From NCBI GenBank assembly GCA_900169235.1, contig FWCC01000178.1, positions 124,001-188,000 on the forward strand: a DNA stretch of 64,000 nt, in the 5' to 3' direction. A program made the position numbers and the translations under genes. A model generated the notes under the pieces. It had not been told where the DNA came from, ran no database searches, and worked only from the letters and a program-made list of their open reading frames with translations. Source of the DNA: Zarea fungicola. Taxonomy: Eukaryota; Ascomycota; Sordariomycetes; Hypocreales; Cordycipitaceae. This document shows positions 11,013 through 22,533 of the stretch, in pieces (position 1 is the first letter of the stretch; the number at the start of each line of letters is the position of its first letter).

Positions 11013-12555
11013 GACGCTTACTCGCAAGTTTGACATATGGAGCATGCTTGCTCTCGCATTCACTATTCTTGGTACCTGGAGCACCACTGCGCAGGACCTA
11101 GGCACTGGCCTCCTCAATGGAGGGCCTGTCGCCATCCTCTGGGGCCTCGTCCTTGTCTTTGCCTGCAACGTCTGCGTTGCCGTATCCCTCGGTGAGCTTT
11201 GCAGCAGCATGCCTACCGCGCTTGGCCAGGCGTACTGGATCTCTCGCCTCTGGGAGACACCCTGGGGTCGTCGCGCCTCGTACCTGTGCGCCTGGATCAA
11301 CACGTTTGGCTGGTGGACACTGACTGCCTCCCAAAACGCCTTCATGACCAACTTCCTCCTTGGCATGAAGCTCATGTTTGACCCTGACTGGGAGGGAGCC
11401 AACAAAGGCTGGGTCCAGTTCCTCGTCTACACCGGCGTCACGATATCCTTTAGCGTCTTTAACCACGTTGCGTGCCGTAATGAAAAGGTTCTGCCAGGCT
11501 TCAACAACTTTGTTGCTATTGGCTTCGTGGCCCTCTTCTTTGCCTTGATTCTTGGTCTCCCCATTGCCGTCGGTACCAACCATGAGCTGCACTTCCAGAA
11601 TGCCGGGTTTGTCTTTGGCAAGTGGGTAAACAGCACTGGCTGGAGCGACGGTGTTACTTGGTTCCTTGGTCTTGTGCAATCTGCCTACGGTCTCACGGCT
11701 TTTGACTCTGTCATCCACATGGTGGAAGAGATTCCCGCCCCACGAAAGCAGATTCCAAGAGCTTTGTATCTGTCCGTCGTTTGCGGTGCCATTTCTGGCT
11801 GGCTCTTCCTTTGCATGTGCCTCTTCTGCATCCAGAGTCTTGACAACCTGCAAAATCCTTCCAGCGGCCAACCCTTTATCGAGTTGATCCAAGATGTGGT
11901 TGGCCTCAAAGGCGCCGCCGCCTTTGTCGCGCTATTTACATTTAATGGCCTGGGCCAGGGTGTCAACATCATGACCTCTGCCTCGCGACTGACGTGGAGC
12001 TTTGCCCGTGACGGCGGTATCCCCTTTTCTAGATACTTTTCCCATGTCGATGAGTACTGGATGATGCCCGTCCGCGCTCTCTGGCTGCAAACGGGCATCA
12101 CGGTGCTCATCGGTCTCCTCTACCTGTTTGCCAACACGGTTCTCCAGGCTATTCTCAGCGTCAGCACCATTGCTCTGACCATCTCCTATGCTATGCCCAT
12201 TGTGGCACTCATGCTCGCCGGTCGCGAGCATCTCCCCCCCGGCGGCACGATGAGTCTCGGTAAATGGGGTCCCACGCTTAACTGGATTTCCGTCATTTAC
12301 TGTGCAATCACCACCGTCTTCTTCTTCTTCCCCTCAGCCCCCAGCCCTGCAATTGCGGACATGAACTGGGCCATTGCCGTCTTTGGCATCATGCTGGTTG
12401 TGGCCATTAGCTTCTGGTTCGTCCAGGGCCAGCGCACCTACATGCAGATGCACGACCTGCCCGAGAATATCCTGTATGCAGATGCCGCCCATTCTCCCAC
12501 GATGGCACACTCCACGGGCAGTAGTCCTGACGATACAAAAACGAATCTAGGGTAG
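10927..12555 (+). CDS. APC-superfamily amine/amino-acid permease (GABA/choline-transporter type)
   Basis: A plasma-membrane H+-coupled transporter of 542 residues with about 12 hydrophobic segments and no intron. The cytosolic N-terminus ends in GHAETLTRKFDIWSMLALAF, the conserved entry to TM1 in the fungal choline/GABA permease family (Hnm1/Uga4-like). Other family marks are the GELCSSMPTALGQAYWIS loop, SVFNHVACRNEKVLPGFNN, and the amphipathic HMVEEIPAPRKQIPRAL stretch before TM8. The exact substrate cannot be read; choline, GABA, polyamines or related amines are typical. It diverges from the copper amine oxidase and converges on the ALDH, which suggests amine uptake for the same pathway. 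An out-of-frame upstream ATG may control its translation. Confidence 0.9.
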   Translation: MDGDKANHDERVDQAALDAVDLAALGHAETLTRKFDIWSMLALAFTILGTWSTTAQDLGTGLLNGGPVAILWGLVLVFACNVCVAVSLGELCSSMPTALGQAYWISRLWETPWGRRASYLCAWINTFGWWTLTASQNAFMTNFLLGMKLMFDPDWEGANKGWVQFLVYTGVTISFSVFNHVACRNEKVLPGFNNFVAIGFVALFFALILGLPIAVGTNHELHFQNAGFVFGKWVNSTGWSDGVTWFLGLVQSAYGLTAFDSVIHMVEEIPAPRKQIPRALYLSVVCGAISGWLFLCMCLFCIQSLDNLQNPSSGQPFIELIQDVVGLKGAAAFVALFTFNGLGQGVNIMTSASRLTWSFARDGGIPFSRYFSHVDEYWMMPVRALWLQTGITVLIGLLYLFANTVLQAILSVSTIALTISYAMPIVALMLAGREHLPPGGTMSLGKWGPTLNWISVIYCAITTVFFFFPSAPSPAIADMNWAIAVFGIMLVVAISFWFVQGQRTYMQMHDLPENILYADAAHSPTMAHSTGSSPDDTKTNLG

Positions 12556-13742
12556 TTGATGATGCGAATAACGACTCGTACGGCACGTTTGATGCGGAAT
12601 CAACTTCGTCCGGCGCTGCTGGGCCGTCAACCGATGTTGTCCGGCATTTGTGATTCAAAAGGCGACGTAGCTATCGAGCTGAAAGGGAGTGCGGTATTGG
12701 GAATTATGTGTATGAAGTAGAGAGGGGAAGGTTAATTTCTGTTTTGGGTACAGGTAGACTACTCGGGGTAGACTGATGATACAAGTCTGGAGTAGCGGTT
12801 TCTGCCGATTTGTTGTATTGGAAATATGAAGAAAGTACATAATATATATGAAGTTTGCGTCCATGATGGATTCAGCCTTGTGAGAGCCACGTGTATGGAA
12901 CTTATGGCTAACCAATATTTGTGTATGTTGCGTGTGTGGCCTTGTCGTGTTTTGTTTTTGGTGACGTGCCATTTGGTAGCAACGGAGGCCGAGCCGGCCG
13001 AGCGAGGCTCCAGTTGCATGCAGACGGACAAACGGACCGAGTTTGACTGCATGACCTGATTTGTCTTGTCGAATCATTGACCTAAATCGGTCATCCGTAC
13101 CATTATGAGCTTTACTTTGCCTTTCCTGCTGCTTTTACGGGCAAGGATTTATTTATTTTTCATAAAAAGAATTTGGTGGCTACGTGCCATTTTGTATATA
13201 CCAAATCCCAACTCGATCTCTTGTAATTGGTCACGTAACCTCCCTCCGTTGTCCTTGTTGTTGAACCTCTGCCTTAGTTAGGCAAGTTTTTTTCTTCTTT
13301 TTTGATACGAAAAAAAAGTTAAAGAAATTAAATCTATTTATTCATATTTACTCTTGTATACTACGGGTTTAGCAGAAGAATCATGCTGCATTTGAGCGTG
13401 GGTCTGGTGGCCTGTTCCAAATGGATGCTTTGTTCGCGAGACGGAGGTGCTTATTAGTGCCGTTCGAGTTAATTGCCCCGAGGCGGCAATCCATTTTATC
13501 CATTCATTTACCACGAATGCGAGGATCAAATGCTGCCTTCGTTGTTAATCCAGAGAAGAACAAAAGCCGAGGACACTCAAATTATTTTCCGTTCACATTA
13601 TAGAGTCAAAACTGGAGGGTTTAATTGATTCATTTCAAAATAGTATTCGCTTTCATTTCCATTTTGGATCTCGAGTAAAATTTCTGTACTCTTTTCCTCC
13701 CTCTCATATGTTTTTTTTTTTTTTTTTTAATTTACATATTCT
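12556..13742. other. Intergenic, convergent 3' ends of permease and ALDH
   Basis: This 1.2-kb spacer holds the two 3' flanks. It is AT-rich and has a long T-run near 13710-13728 just beyond the ALDH stop. No supportable gene was found on either strand. Confidence 0.5.
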
Positions 13743-15315
13743 TTACAGCTTGGATCCAAGGTTGACGTGAACAGCCTTGGTCTCGAGGTACGAGTGCAGA
13801 CCCGCCTCGCCGAGCTCCCGTCCGATACCGCTCTGCTTGACACCACCAAATGGCACAGCGACATCGCTGTCGTTGGACGAGTTGATCCAGACCATGCCGG
13901 CCTCGAGGCGCTCGGCGACCTTGTGCGCGCGCTCAATGTTCTGGCTGAAGACGGCAGCGGCGAGGCCGTACTGTGAGTTGTTGGCCAGGCGGAGTGCCTC
14001 GGCCTCGTCCTTGAAGGAGGAGACGGCGGCGACGGGCCCAAAGACCTCCTCCTGGAAGATGGTCATGTCCTTGGTGACGTTGCTGATGACGGTGGGCTCG
14101 ATGAAGAAGCCCTTGCCGCCGCCAGCCGACGCCTGCGCGGAGCAACCGCCCATCTCTACTTTACCGCCCTCCTTCTTGGCGCCGTCGATGAAGCCGAGGA
14201 TCTTGTCATACTGAACCTGCGATACCTGAGGCCCGTGGGTTGTGGACTCGGCAAAGGGGTCGCCGGTGACGGCGGTGTTTTTGATCTCAGCTTTGAAGAA
14301 CTCGAGGAACTTGGGCAGGACGGACTCCTGGACGATGAGGCGCGAGGTGGCCGTGCAGACCTGGCCCTGGTTGCTGAGGATGCCAATGTAGGCCCACTTG
14401 GCGGCCTGCTCGAGGTCGGCGTCCTCAAAGATGACGAGGGGCGACTTGCCGCCCGTCTCGAGGGTGATGTTCTTGAGCGTGCCGCTGGCCATCTTCATGA
14501 TCTCGCGGCCGGTGGCGGTGGAGCCGGTAAAGGCGACCTTGTTGATGTTGGGGTGGGTAACGAGCGCGGTGCCGGTCTCGCGGCCGTATCCGTTGACAAT
14601 GTTGAGGACGCCGGGCGGGAAGCCGGCCTCCTTGACGAGGGTGGCCAGGTAGAGAATAGATAGGGGCGTCTGCTCGGCGGGCTTGAGGACAATGGTGTTG
14701 CCGGTGGCGAGGGCCGGGCCGAGCTTCCAGGCGGCCATGGCGAGGGGGTAGTTCCAGGGAATGATTTGGGCGCAGACACCGACAGGCTGGCGGAGGGTGT
14801 AGGCAAACTTGGCGCGGGTCGTGGGGATGGTCTGGCCGTGGATCTTGTCTGCCCAGCCGGCGTAGTAGCGCAGGCAGTAGATGACCTCTTGCAGGTCCTC
14901 GTTGAGGGAGACGGAGTAGGGCTTGCCGTTGTCCCAGGTCTCGAGGGTGGCGAGGGGCTTGATGTGCTGCTCGACGAGGTCGGCGAGCTTGTGCATAAGG
15001 ACGCTGCGCTCACGGCCGGCGCAGTCGCTCCATGAGGGGTCCTCAAAGGCGGCACGAGCGGCCTTGACGGCCTTGTCTACGTCTTCGGCGGAGGCAGCCT
15101 CGACGGAGCAAATCTCACTGCCATCACTAGAGGGGAGGGGAACGTGTGTTAGTGAGGGGTGATGTTGGGGAATGGTAAGAAATTACATACGCAGGGCTGA
15201 CGCTGACAATCTTTTGTCCGGAGCTTGAAGCTACAAACTCATTATTGATGAAGAGGCCGGTAGGTAGTGTAATGTCGAGGCCGTTGGGGGCCTTGAGCTT
15301 GGTCTCGAGAGACAT
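13743..15315 (-). CDS. Aldehyde dehydrogenase with C-terminal SKL (peroxisomal)
   Basis: This NAD(P)-dependent enzyme oxidises aldehydes to carboxylates. Exons 15315-15191 and 15126-13743 encode 502 residues; the 64-nt intron (15127-15190) has a GTATGT donor and a CTAG acceptor and restores SPADGSEICSVEAA across the junction. Catalytic residues are the general base Glu265 in ITLETGGKSP and the nucleophile Cys299 in NQGQVCTATSR. The cofactor-binding FTGSTATGR and the C-terminal PFGGVKQSGIGRELG block are also present. The last three residues are SKL, the canonical PTS1, so it should be peroxisomal. That matches the nearby amine oxidase, which ends in SHL and would produce aldehydes in the same organelle. 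Overall it resembles the fungal broad-specificity ALDH group. Confidence 0.95.
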
Positions 15316-17130
15316 GTTGTTGATGTGTATGAAGCGGGGACGGAATATGAAATCAAGAGGCTAGAAGAATGGCGAGGGATACAATGTTAGATTTGAGTAA
15401 GAAGTATGTTTTGATGATGGAGGAGCAACAAAAATGATCAAGGGAAGAAAGCTATGATGGATGAGGGAAGAGGGGAAGAAATGTAGCTGGCCAGAGAGGT
15501 AGGTAGGTAGGTAGACTCGGAAGCTATAGTGGGTTGTCGCAGTCAAGCTCTCGGTGCGTGCGGCGCCGTAGTGAGTTCGTCAGCGGCAACAGACGGCGTA
15601 CTTTTTTCGGTACATGGTGCGGGGGAGCTCTCGAGTGCGGAGTATAAGTATGCGAGGACAGGGTGGCGAGGTGGTGGCTCACACGCAAATGCAGACCAAT
15701 GCAGTCAAATGCAGTGTGACGCGAATAGAGACATGGAGTTGGGATTGGACGGCAAGATGCAAAGATGGGTCAAGGGTGGGCATGGGAGCTTTACCAGTAG
15801 AAGCTGGTAGAAGAGTAGAAGAGTGTACATTCATACATACATACCTTGGGATAGGTGGTGCGTCGAAGCTGTCGATAGACTCGAGACACTCGCGGAGCAG
15901 CGCAGACCGAGTACATTTTTTTTTCTTACATGTCCAAGCCGGGCGGTTTGCTGGCAGCCGGTTGGCTGTTGCGAGTTAACTACCTTTTTGGGGTAACTTG
16001 GCGATATTGCAGCACATTGACCTTTTTGGGGTAATGGAGGCTTAATCAGCACAGCACCGGGGAATACTGGTAGTCAGGTCAACTCCATCCACGAAAAGCA
16101 CAAGACTCCGCACGGAGGGATGGGTTCCGTTGAAGGTACGGAGGACGCTGGCAATCTGGCAGTGAATGATGTATTGGAGGGGCGTGTGCAAGCTTTCCCT
16201 TGATTGTCTGCCGCCCCATCTTTAGATATCTTTAGTTCGGCTGTCCGCGGCCCCGAACCCCATAGTAAGGTCCACTAACCTGGTTGAGACACCCCCACCA
16301 TTCTATGCTTCCCATCATGGCATGCCTATGTACGTGCCTTATGTTGTAACTAATCAAGATGCACATCTACCGCTACGTCCGCCTTTCGGATTCAACTTGG
16401 AGCACTTTAGTACTAGCTGTCGCCTGAACTTGAACTCGGACACCGCGTCGCCCGTCTCTAGTGTGTGGCTTCAGCCTCAACGATGGATAGATAACTATCA
16501 GACATACCAAGCTTATCAGCTACCTCAATATTGATATCTTTGGCCCAGTGGACGGCGCAGAAATACCGCGAATCTTGATGCTTCCCCAACCCATCTCATC
16601 TCGTCGCGTGTTCTGGGGTTCCCGTAGCATATCCATTACTGGTAGTCAAGAGCTACGGTTTCACCCGTTTGTCTGCCTCTCGACTTTTACCACAACGACA
16701 ACTCCACATGAACAACAGAGCCGATGATTTGAATACCCCAAAATTGCAAATACGCCTTCCAAGAAAATCTCGCAAAGCCACAGAACTAGTGTCTTAATTG
16801 CAGAACAACTGTTCATGCCGGCACTAATAATTAGCGTGCGTGCCCGGCAACTCAACCGACTAATTATCGTATGCGCGGCGTTTACTCACAGTAACCACTC
16901 GTACCATCCAAGCTGACTTGAATTTCTCATCAAAGTATCATTATTGTCAACACTGTGGCTATATCAGCCAACGCCAATGCTGTCTGGCTTTGGCTCGCTG
17001 CATCAATATGCACACGTCCATCTATCACTTGCCGCATGAATTCTCCAGAACCAATCGTCTTTATACCCGCCAAAAACGCCGTTGCTAATAAAAGAAAAAT
17101 GCCTCGAAAGAGAAATGTAGTAAAAATGCA
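15316..17130. other. Intergenic: ALDH promoter and hydrolase 3' flank
   Basis: This 1.8-kb stretch has no supportable gene. Just upstream of ALDH there is a GTAG(G)-rich micro-repeat near 15497-15515 and pyrimidine-rich leader sequence on the minus strand. The remainder, to about 16.95 kb, shows only short unsupported frames. Confidence 0.5.
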
Positions 17131-18639
17131 TCAATTGTCAAATGTGCGATTCGCGGAGATTTCCTCCTCCTCCTCCACAAACAAGCTACCCACAAACTCC
17201 CCAACCAGATCCAGCATCCTCCCCATCACGCCCTCTTCAGCCCAAAAGTGTCCCGCCGTCGGTACCTCGACCCCTCGAAACCGCGAGTCTTGCGCGCCGC
17301 CCAATCTCGCCGCCCACTCCCGCGCCTTGCTCCCCGTCACAAACATGTCTGCGTCGCCATACACTGCCAGCGTCGGGTTGCGCACGAGTTTCGCCTCGGC
17401 CGGGTCCTCGTCTGGACGGCTCACGCGCGATAGGGCGTGGGGGAGCACGCGCATCGTGACGAGATGCGACGCCAGCCCGGGAATGGGCGATATCAGCACG
17501 TACGCAGGCCTAGGTATCGTAAACGACGGCAGTCGAGGGAGCAGCCCTTCTGCCGGTTCCTCTGTAGATGCCTGCTTCTCGGTTTCGGAAGCTCCATGGT
17601 TGCTGTTGTTGTTGTCGTCGTTGTCGTCGTCAACTCCGCCTTCCTCCGGCACCTTGCGTAGTGTCCCGTTGGAGACATTCCTGCTGTGCCGCTGCTGCGG
17701 CGATCCCAGGCTGGATCTGGTCTTTGCCACAATGTCGTGCAACTTTTCTTCCAAATCGCGCGATAGACTCCGGCGGTGGTTGTGCTGTCCGCCGCCGTCT
17801 GTGCTTCGTCGCGGACTGGCACGCCCACCCTCGTCGCCGCCGACGCGCACACCGCGACTAGATACTGCGCTCCGTCCGGCGTTTAATTCCAGCAGGGCCT
17901 TTCGCGTAAACCCAATGGCTATATTCTGCTGCTCGGCGAGACTCGTAGCCCGCAGTCGTATTTGCGCCTCGTTGGAATCGCTGGCCGGCGAGGCCAGTGG
18001 TTCGAGGATGGTGTCCAGCGGAGGGAGCTGCGTCGTAATCAATGATCCGTAAGAGTAGCCACCAATGATCAGCAGCGGTGCTTGTGCCTTTTCGTCACCG
18101 CCGCCCATTGTTGCAGCGTCGATGGACTCTTGCGTTGTTTTCTCAATGTCTCCTCCAGCTGTAGCTGTGTCGGCATTCTTGAATGGGTCGAGGTGGTGGA
18201 TGTAGTATGCTACGAATGCAATGACGCTCTGGAAATCACATCGCTCAGCTTTGGCCGTCCATGAGGTTTTGCCTCCTGAGCTGCCTGCTCCTCTACATTT
18301 AAAAAAGAATTAGCCAATTTGTTTCAATACAGTGTTTGCGCGATATCAAACCCAAAGCTCGCTACGGTTTTTTTTTTCTTCTGCGCTTTCTTACCGAAAA
18401 TTAAATGTCGCCAAAAGAAACCCCCCTCGCAGCATCGTTTCCCCAACAATTTCTACCACGGGATCGTCATAACTGCCACCGAGCGGCGCATACGGGTGTG
18501 CCAGCACAGCACCGTGTCGTCGCCAAACCGGAGCGTTGGGACTCGCGCGCAGAGACGCTGGGTGATAGATGCGACAGTCAAGATGAAGCCCATCGTGCAC
18601 GCTCGGAATCGTAAATGTCAACGTGGGCTCGGGAAGCAT
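17131..18639 (-). CDS. Alpha/beta hydrolase (KANL3/Tex30-like)
   Basis: Exons 18639-18395 and 18292-17131 encode 468 residues. The 102-nt intron (18293-18394, GTAAGA...TAG) joins LLATFNFR to GAGSSGGKTSWTAKAE, a conserved strand-loop of this family. The nucleophile elbow is GGYSYGSL, the acid is the Asp in VYGDADMF, and the His is in TAGHFWAEEG, so the triad is complete. A Ser/Asp/Asn-rich insertion of about 120 residues separates the nucleophile from the rest of the fold, and the protein ends in an acidic EEEEE tract. ATG 18639 gives MLPEPTLTFTIPS; upstream in frame is only a poly-Phe run from a homopolymer. No signal peptide is seen, so a cytosolic or nuclear location is likely. The substrate is unknown. 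Confidence 0.85.
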
Positions 18640-19519
18640 TTTTGCAGAGGCATTTTTATAATTTCTGCAAGACAAGGGCTTTTGTTGGTTATTTGCAAAA
18701 AAAAAAAAAAAAAAATGGCTGAAAAACACCACGTTTTTTTTTATTCTGGCTTGTGACGCCGCCTACAACGTCATCCCAGCGGTCTGCCCCGCAGCTTGTT
18801 TAGTGTGTAGGGTAGGCACATTTGATGGTGGTAATGAAACAACTTTCTGTCCAGAGAGCATGAAATCAAATCGATTCGTTTGCTTTCTTTTTCTTTTTTT
18901 CGGAAATCAACTTCTAAAGTGGTGATCGACACGGAGATTTATTCGGAAATAATCGACACAAGAAGATGTTCGTATCTGAAGCCCACACGTAATGACTCGG
19001 TGGCCATCAGCATTTAATGGGACTAAGTCATCGTCATCTCATAAGCACTGTACCTGCCAGCACAACTCGTTTGAAAACATTCTACACCTAGTTTGAAATA
19101 AATAATATTCTAATGAGCAACGTATTGAAAGCCTTCTCTACTAGATTATATCGAAGTTTACAGTCTTATCTCGGCTGGCTTTGATAGCTCCTATTGGATA
19201 GCCAACTAAATTTTGCAACTATGCAGCATTTGGGAATGATAAGCACGGCTAGATAGCGCCACAATCTATGGCTTGCAAGATGACGTTTTACAAAGATGAT
19301 TTCGAGATTAGCCAGCAGCCACGCACCAGGGGCAGTTTCATCCCTTCCAATTACATCATCTACAAAGAAAATTTCGGCACCTGATCAACTTTTGACGTGT
19401 GATGTTCTGCCAGTATTTCTGAAAACTAATTCGTCCATTTTTGCTAGTCAAACGAATGTTCAATATGTTCAATATGTTCATATGTACAGTATGTGCTCAG
19501 TTAATACGGCGAACCCTTC
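18640..19519. other. Intergenic between hydrolase 5' end and chitosanase 3' end
   Basis: This 880-bp spacer is AT-rich, with an A-run near 18697-18714 directly upstream of the hydrolase. No coding frame or RNA gene was recognised. Confidence 0.5.
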
Positions 19520-20606
19520 TTAAAGCTTCAGCTGGGCAGCCAGGTCGCGCATCTTGGAGTCACCCAGGTTCTTGAGGGCGCTGAAGTTGGTAAGGTAGTT
19601 GTTGCCAATGGCGCTGCTGGGGAGGACGGAGTCGCTGCCAGTGAAGAAGATGTCTAAAGAAACGTTGTTAGTTTTATCAAATTCCCTAGGAAGGGTATGG
19701 GAACGGAGTGGCTTACAGGTAACATCGGCAGCGGGGTGCCCGTTGCCGCCGTTGAGGCCTTCGCTGGGGAAGCAGGTGTTGGCCATGAGCCAAGAGGCCT
19801 CACCAATCTCCTCGGGAGAGTCACCATCAGTGTCACCAAAGACACCGTAGTAGAGCTTGCCACCGCTAGAGAGTTGCGCCTGTGTTAGTCTCAAAATAAT
19901 CCATATTTTGGGGAGGGGAGAGGCGCCGGAAGATTTCGGCGCCAATTCTTATGGGGTGAATAATACGTACCAAATGACTGCAACTACGTTGTTGCCCTCG
20001 AGCTCGCTGGCGTGCTCAGTGGCGAACTTGTCAGGGATGACAACGAAAGGAACCTCGTAGGCGGCGAGAGCTCCAAAGTTGGTCTCATTCTGGCCATCAT
20101 CGTTGCCCTGTATTACACGGAGGTGTTAGGAAAAAAAGAATTCAAGGCTGACAGCAGGCTTTTTAGGGGCGTGAAAAAACTCACCTTGCACTTGTAGTCA
20201 AGTCCATCACAGTCGACATCCATGTCGGCAACGAAGGCGTAAGCGGCACCCTAATGAAGAACCCCCACATGTTAGAAACGGCGCTTGCGGACCTTTTTGT
20301 TTCTGCTTCTTTTTAGCTTACCTTGGAGAAGCCAGCCCAGTCGCTGTGGATGGTAGCCTTCTTCGAGTTGTCGTTGCCGAGGACGTAGCTGGCATCCTTG
20401 GGCACCTTGGACATCTTGGCAACAGCAGAGACAATCTTGCTAACAGGCAGCGAGGAGTCACCGGAGAACCAAGCAGCAGGAGGACCACCGGTGGGTTTGT
20501 TGTACTTGGAACCATCAACATTGGTGGGGATGGTATCGCGGATGGGGCCAGCAGCGCTGGCGAGGCCAGCGAGGGCGGCAAGAGGAGCAATAGACTTGAC
20601 AAGCAT
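19520..20606 (-). CDS. Secreted endo-chitosanase, GH75
   Basis: This extracellular enzyme cleaves chitosan (deacetylated chitin). Five exons encode 256 residues: 20606-20322, 20250-20185, 20107-19971, 19865-19717 and 19653-19520. The introns are 71, 77, 105 and 63 nt. A signal peptide opens the protein (MLVKSIAPLAALAGLASA). GH75 hallmarks are the acidic cluster ADMDVDCDGLDYKCK (residues 103-117), GNDDGQNETNFGALAAYEVP with candidate acidic residue Glu125, and GKLYYGVFGDTDGDSPEEIG. For exon 4 the acceptor at 19866-19867 (CTCTCTAG) was chosen over an upstream CACAG because only it keeps the conserved GGKLYYGVFGD frame and yields VAVICGGK. A TATATAAG sits at 20729-20736, about 125 bp upstream. 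Confidence 0.92.
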
Positions 20607-22533
20607 TGTGATGGCTTTGTGTTTAAAGGGCAAGATTTTCTAAGTAGGAGAAGGATGTGTGATTGTATTTGATCTCTTGGCTGATGGAGTGATGCATTCG
20701 AAGACTAAGAAACGACGACTCATCATGACTTATATACTAAAATTGAACAAAGCGAACCCAAGGCCTCCTTTCGGACAATAACCACTTGCACGTTGCAACA
20801 CTAGTCGAGGTGAACGACAATATCTCATGTTGACTATGACCGTTTACAATTGACGATGACTGTCAAAGCTCTAGCTCTTGCCTCCATAGGAATCATTCCG
20901 GTGCTGTCCGGGCCGGGGGCCCATTTCATGTGGATGCAATCCACGCGGTCTGCTCTCTGTTACGGGAGCCCGACCCGCGAAGACAGGTCTGGGCATCGTG
21001 GAAATCGTTCGCCACTACCGAAGCAAGTGGCCGGCACTCGTCCTCCGCATAGATTAACACCCATGGAACCACACCGTCAGCCACTCTAGCTTCGTGGAAA
21101 ATTCTGGGGTTGGGTGGGCTTCCAACTTCCTCGACGCCAGATAGTTGCCGCATAGCCGTGACGAACCGCACTTCACCGACTCCTGTCCTTGGAGTAAGAT
21201 GATAAGGTGAGCTAGGGGGCGGGGCGAAATCGAGGGTCGAACATAGATCTATCAAGGAGCTTTGCAGAACAAAATATTCCCCACCATTTTCCTTGCTTGG
21301 TTTTCGCAAACATGTCAGCCGCATGAACCTTTCTGTACCCCAGGTAATGTTAACCCCACACATGCATCCTTCATTTGGAAATAGCGCCGTTATCAAAAGC
21401 CACATTCCACCAATAAATAGCGGGTGCTATTGCTCTTTAGGCCTTGTTGTCGATGGGTACCGTTCTCACGGTACGACAGACGAATGCCGGACGTCCAAGT
21501 TTGCATGGTTTCACCACCGTGCCGCTTCCCGCGTTTCTCGATGTCCTATAGGAGGGTAATTGCATTGTAGTATTTACCAGAGTAATCTTCCAGTGTGGTG
21601 GGTGTAGCAAGACATTTAATTCTCCGTCCACTAAACATGCTTGTTTTGGAGTTTAATAATCGGTAGCTTATTCTTTGCGGGGAATTTTCTGTAGAGAGAG
21701 CATGGCGACCGCGTGGACATCGTTGAGGGTCTACTGGTAAGTGCGTGCACCCATCCCACTTTGGGTTTACCCCATGTTCCGCCCGCTCGCCCAAACGCTA
21801 CTAGAGAGGCTAGAGTGGTTGCTTCGACTTGCTATTTCAAACCTATGCGAATACATGACTCCGCAAGTGGCGGTTTCTGATTGGTAGTGCAAGAAGGGGT
21901 CATTCAGCTGTGGTGACGCCAGGATGTGAATGTTTATCAGGGCCTAACCACAACGCCATGTTCTTACAAGGTGAGAATACGACAGAATTTGTGACTGGGG
22001 GACGGCAGGTGGGCTTTCGAAGAGCCGAGCCAAAAGGACTGCTCGGCCCCTCTCCGGAGGCCGGGGCATGTATCGACTGGCCACTCGTCACAGACGGAAC
22101 AGTCCTCCTTCCTTGTAATCCCGACGATTTGTTTCACAGAAAGAGCAGAACAACACCCGCCGATGCCAGCGTGTTTGACCGGTCTGCTCCTCAGCCTATC
22201 AGTACGGATGCCCAAATCTGGCTGTACTAGTGCCTGAGTCCCATTTACGCTATCTTTTGATTACACATTCAACATGGGCTGCAAGTGATACTCTATTTGC
22301 TATTTGCAAGTATTATACCCAATTTCGCACCGCCTTGATAACAGTACATGGCGACTATCTAAGAAAAACAAAGTGAGATAATTTGACCAGATTGGAGAGA
22401 GGCTCGTTTCTGAAGTATGCCTAGCTGACCCCCTTTCCTATCTTGACACTCCTTTTTATCTTCAGTTGCTTAAGCTACCGCGGACTGAATGGCAACCTTG
22501 CCCAACTCAGATGCTTGAGAGGGCAGTGACAGC
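20607..22533. other. Intergenic: chitosanase promoter and unassigned sequence
   Basis: This 1.9-kb stretch has no recognised gene. The longest minus-strand frame starting with ATG runs 21405-20926 (159 codons), but it has no signal peptide, recognisable domain or splice context and runs into the chitosanase promoter side. It is treated as chance or an orphan candidate. Confidence 0.4.
20729..20736 (-). promoter_or_regulatory. TATA box of the chitosanase gene
   Basis: TATATAAG on the minus strand lies about 123 bp upstream of the chitosanase ATG. This is a normal distance for an inducible fungal secreted-enzyme promoter. It was assigned by position and consensus only. Confidence 0.55.

Noticed and set aside
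16955..18052. 365-codon plus-strand frame opposite the alpha/beta hydrolase
   Set aside because: Shadow of the hydrolase, whose catalytic triad and splice junction are clear.
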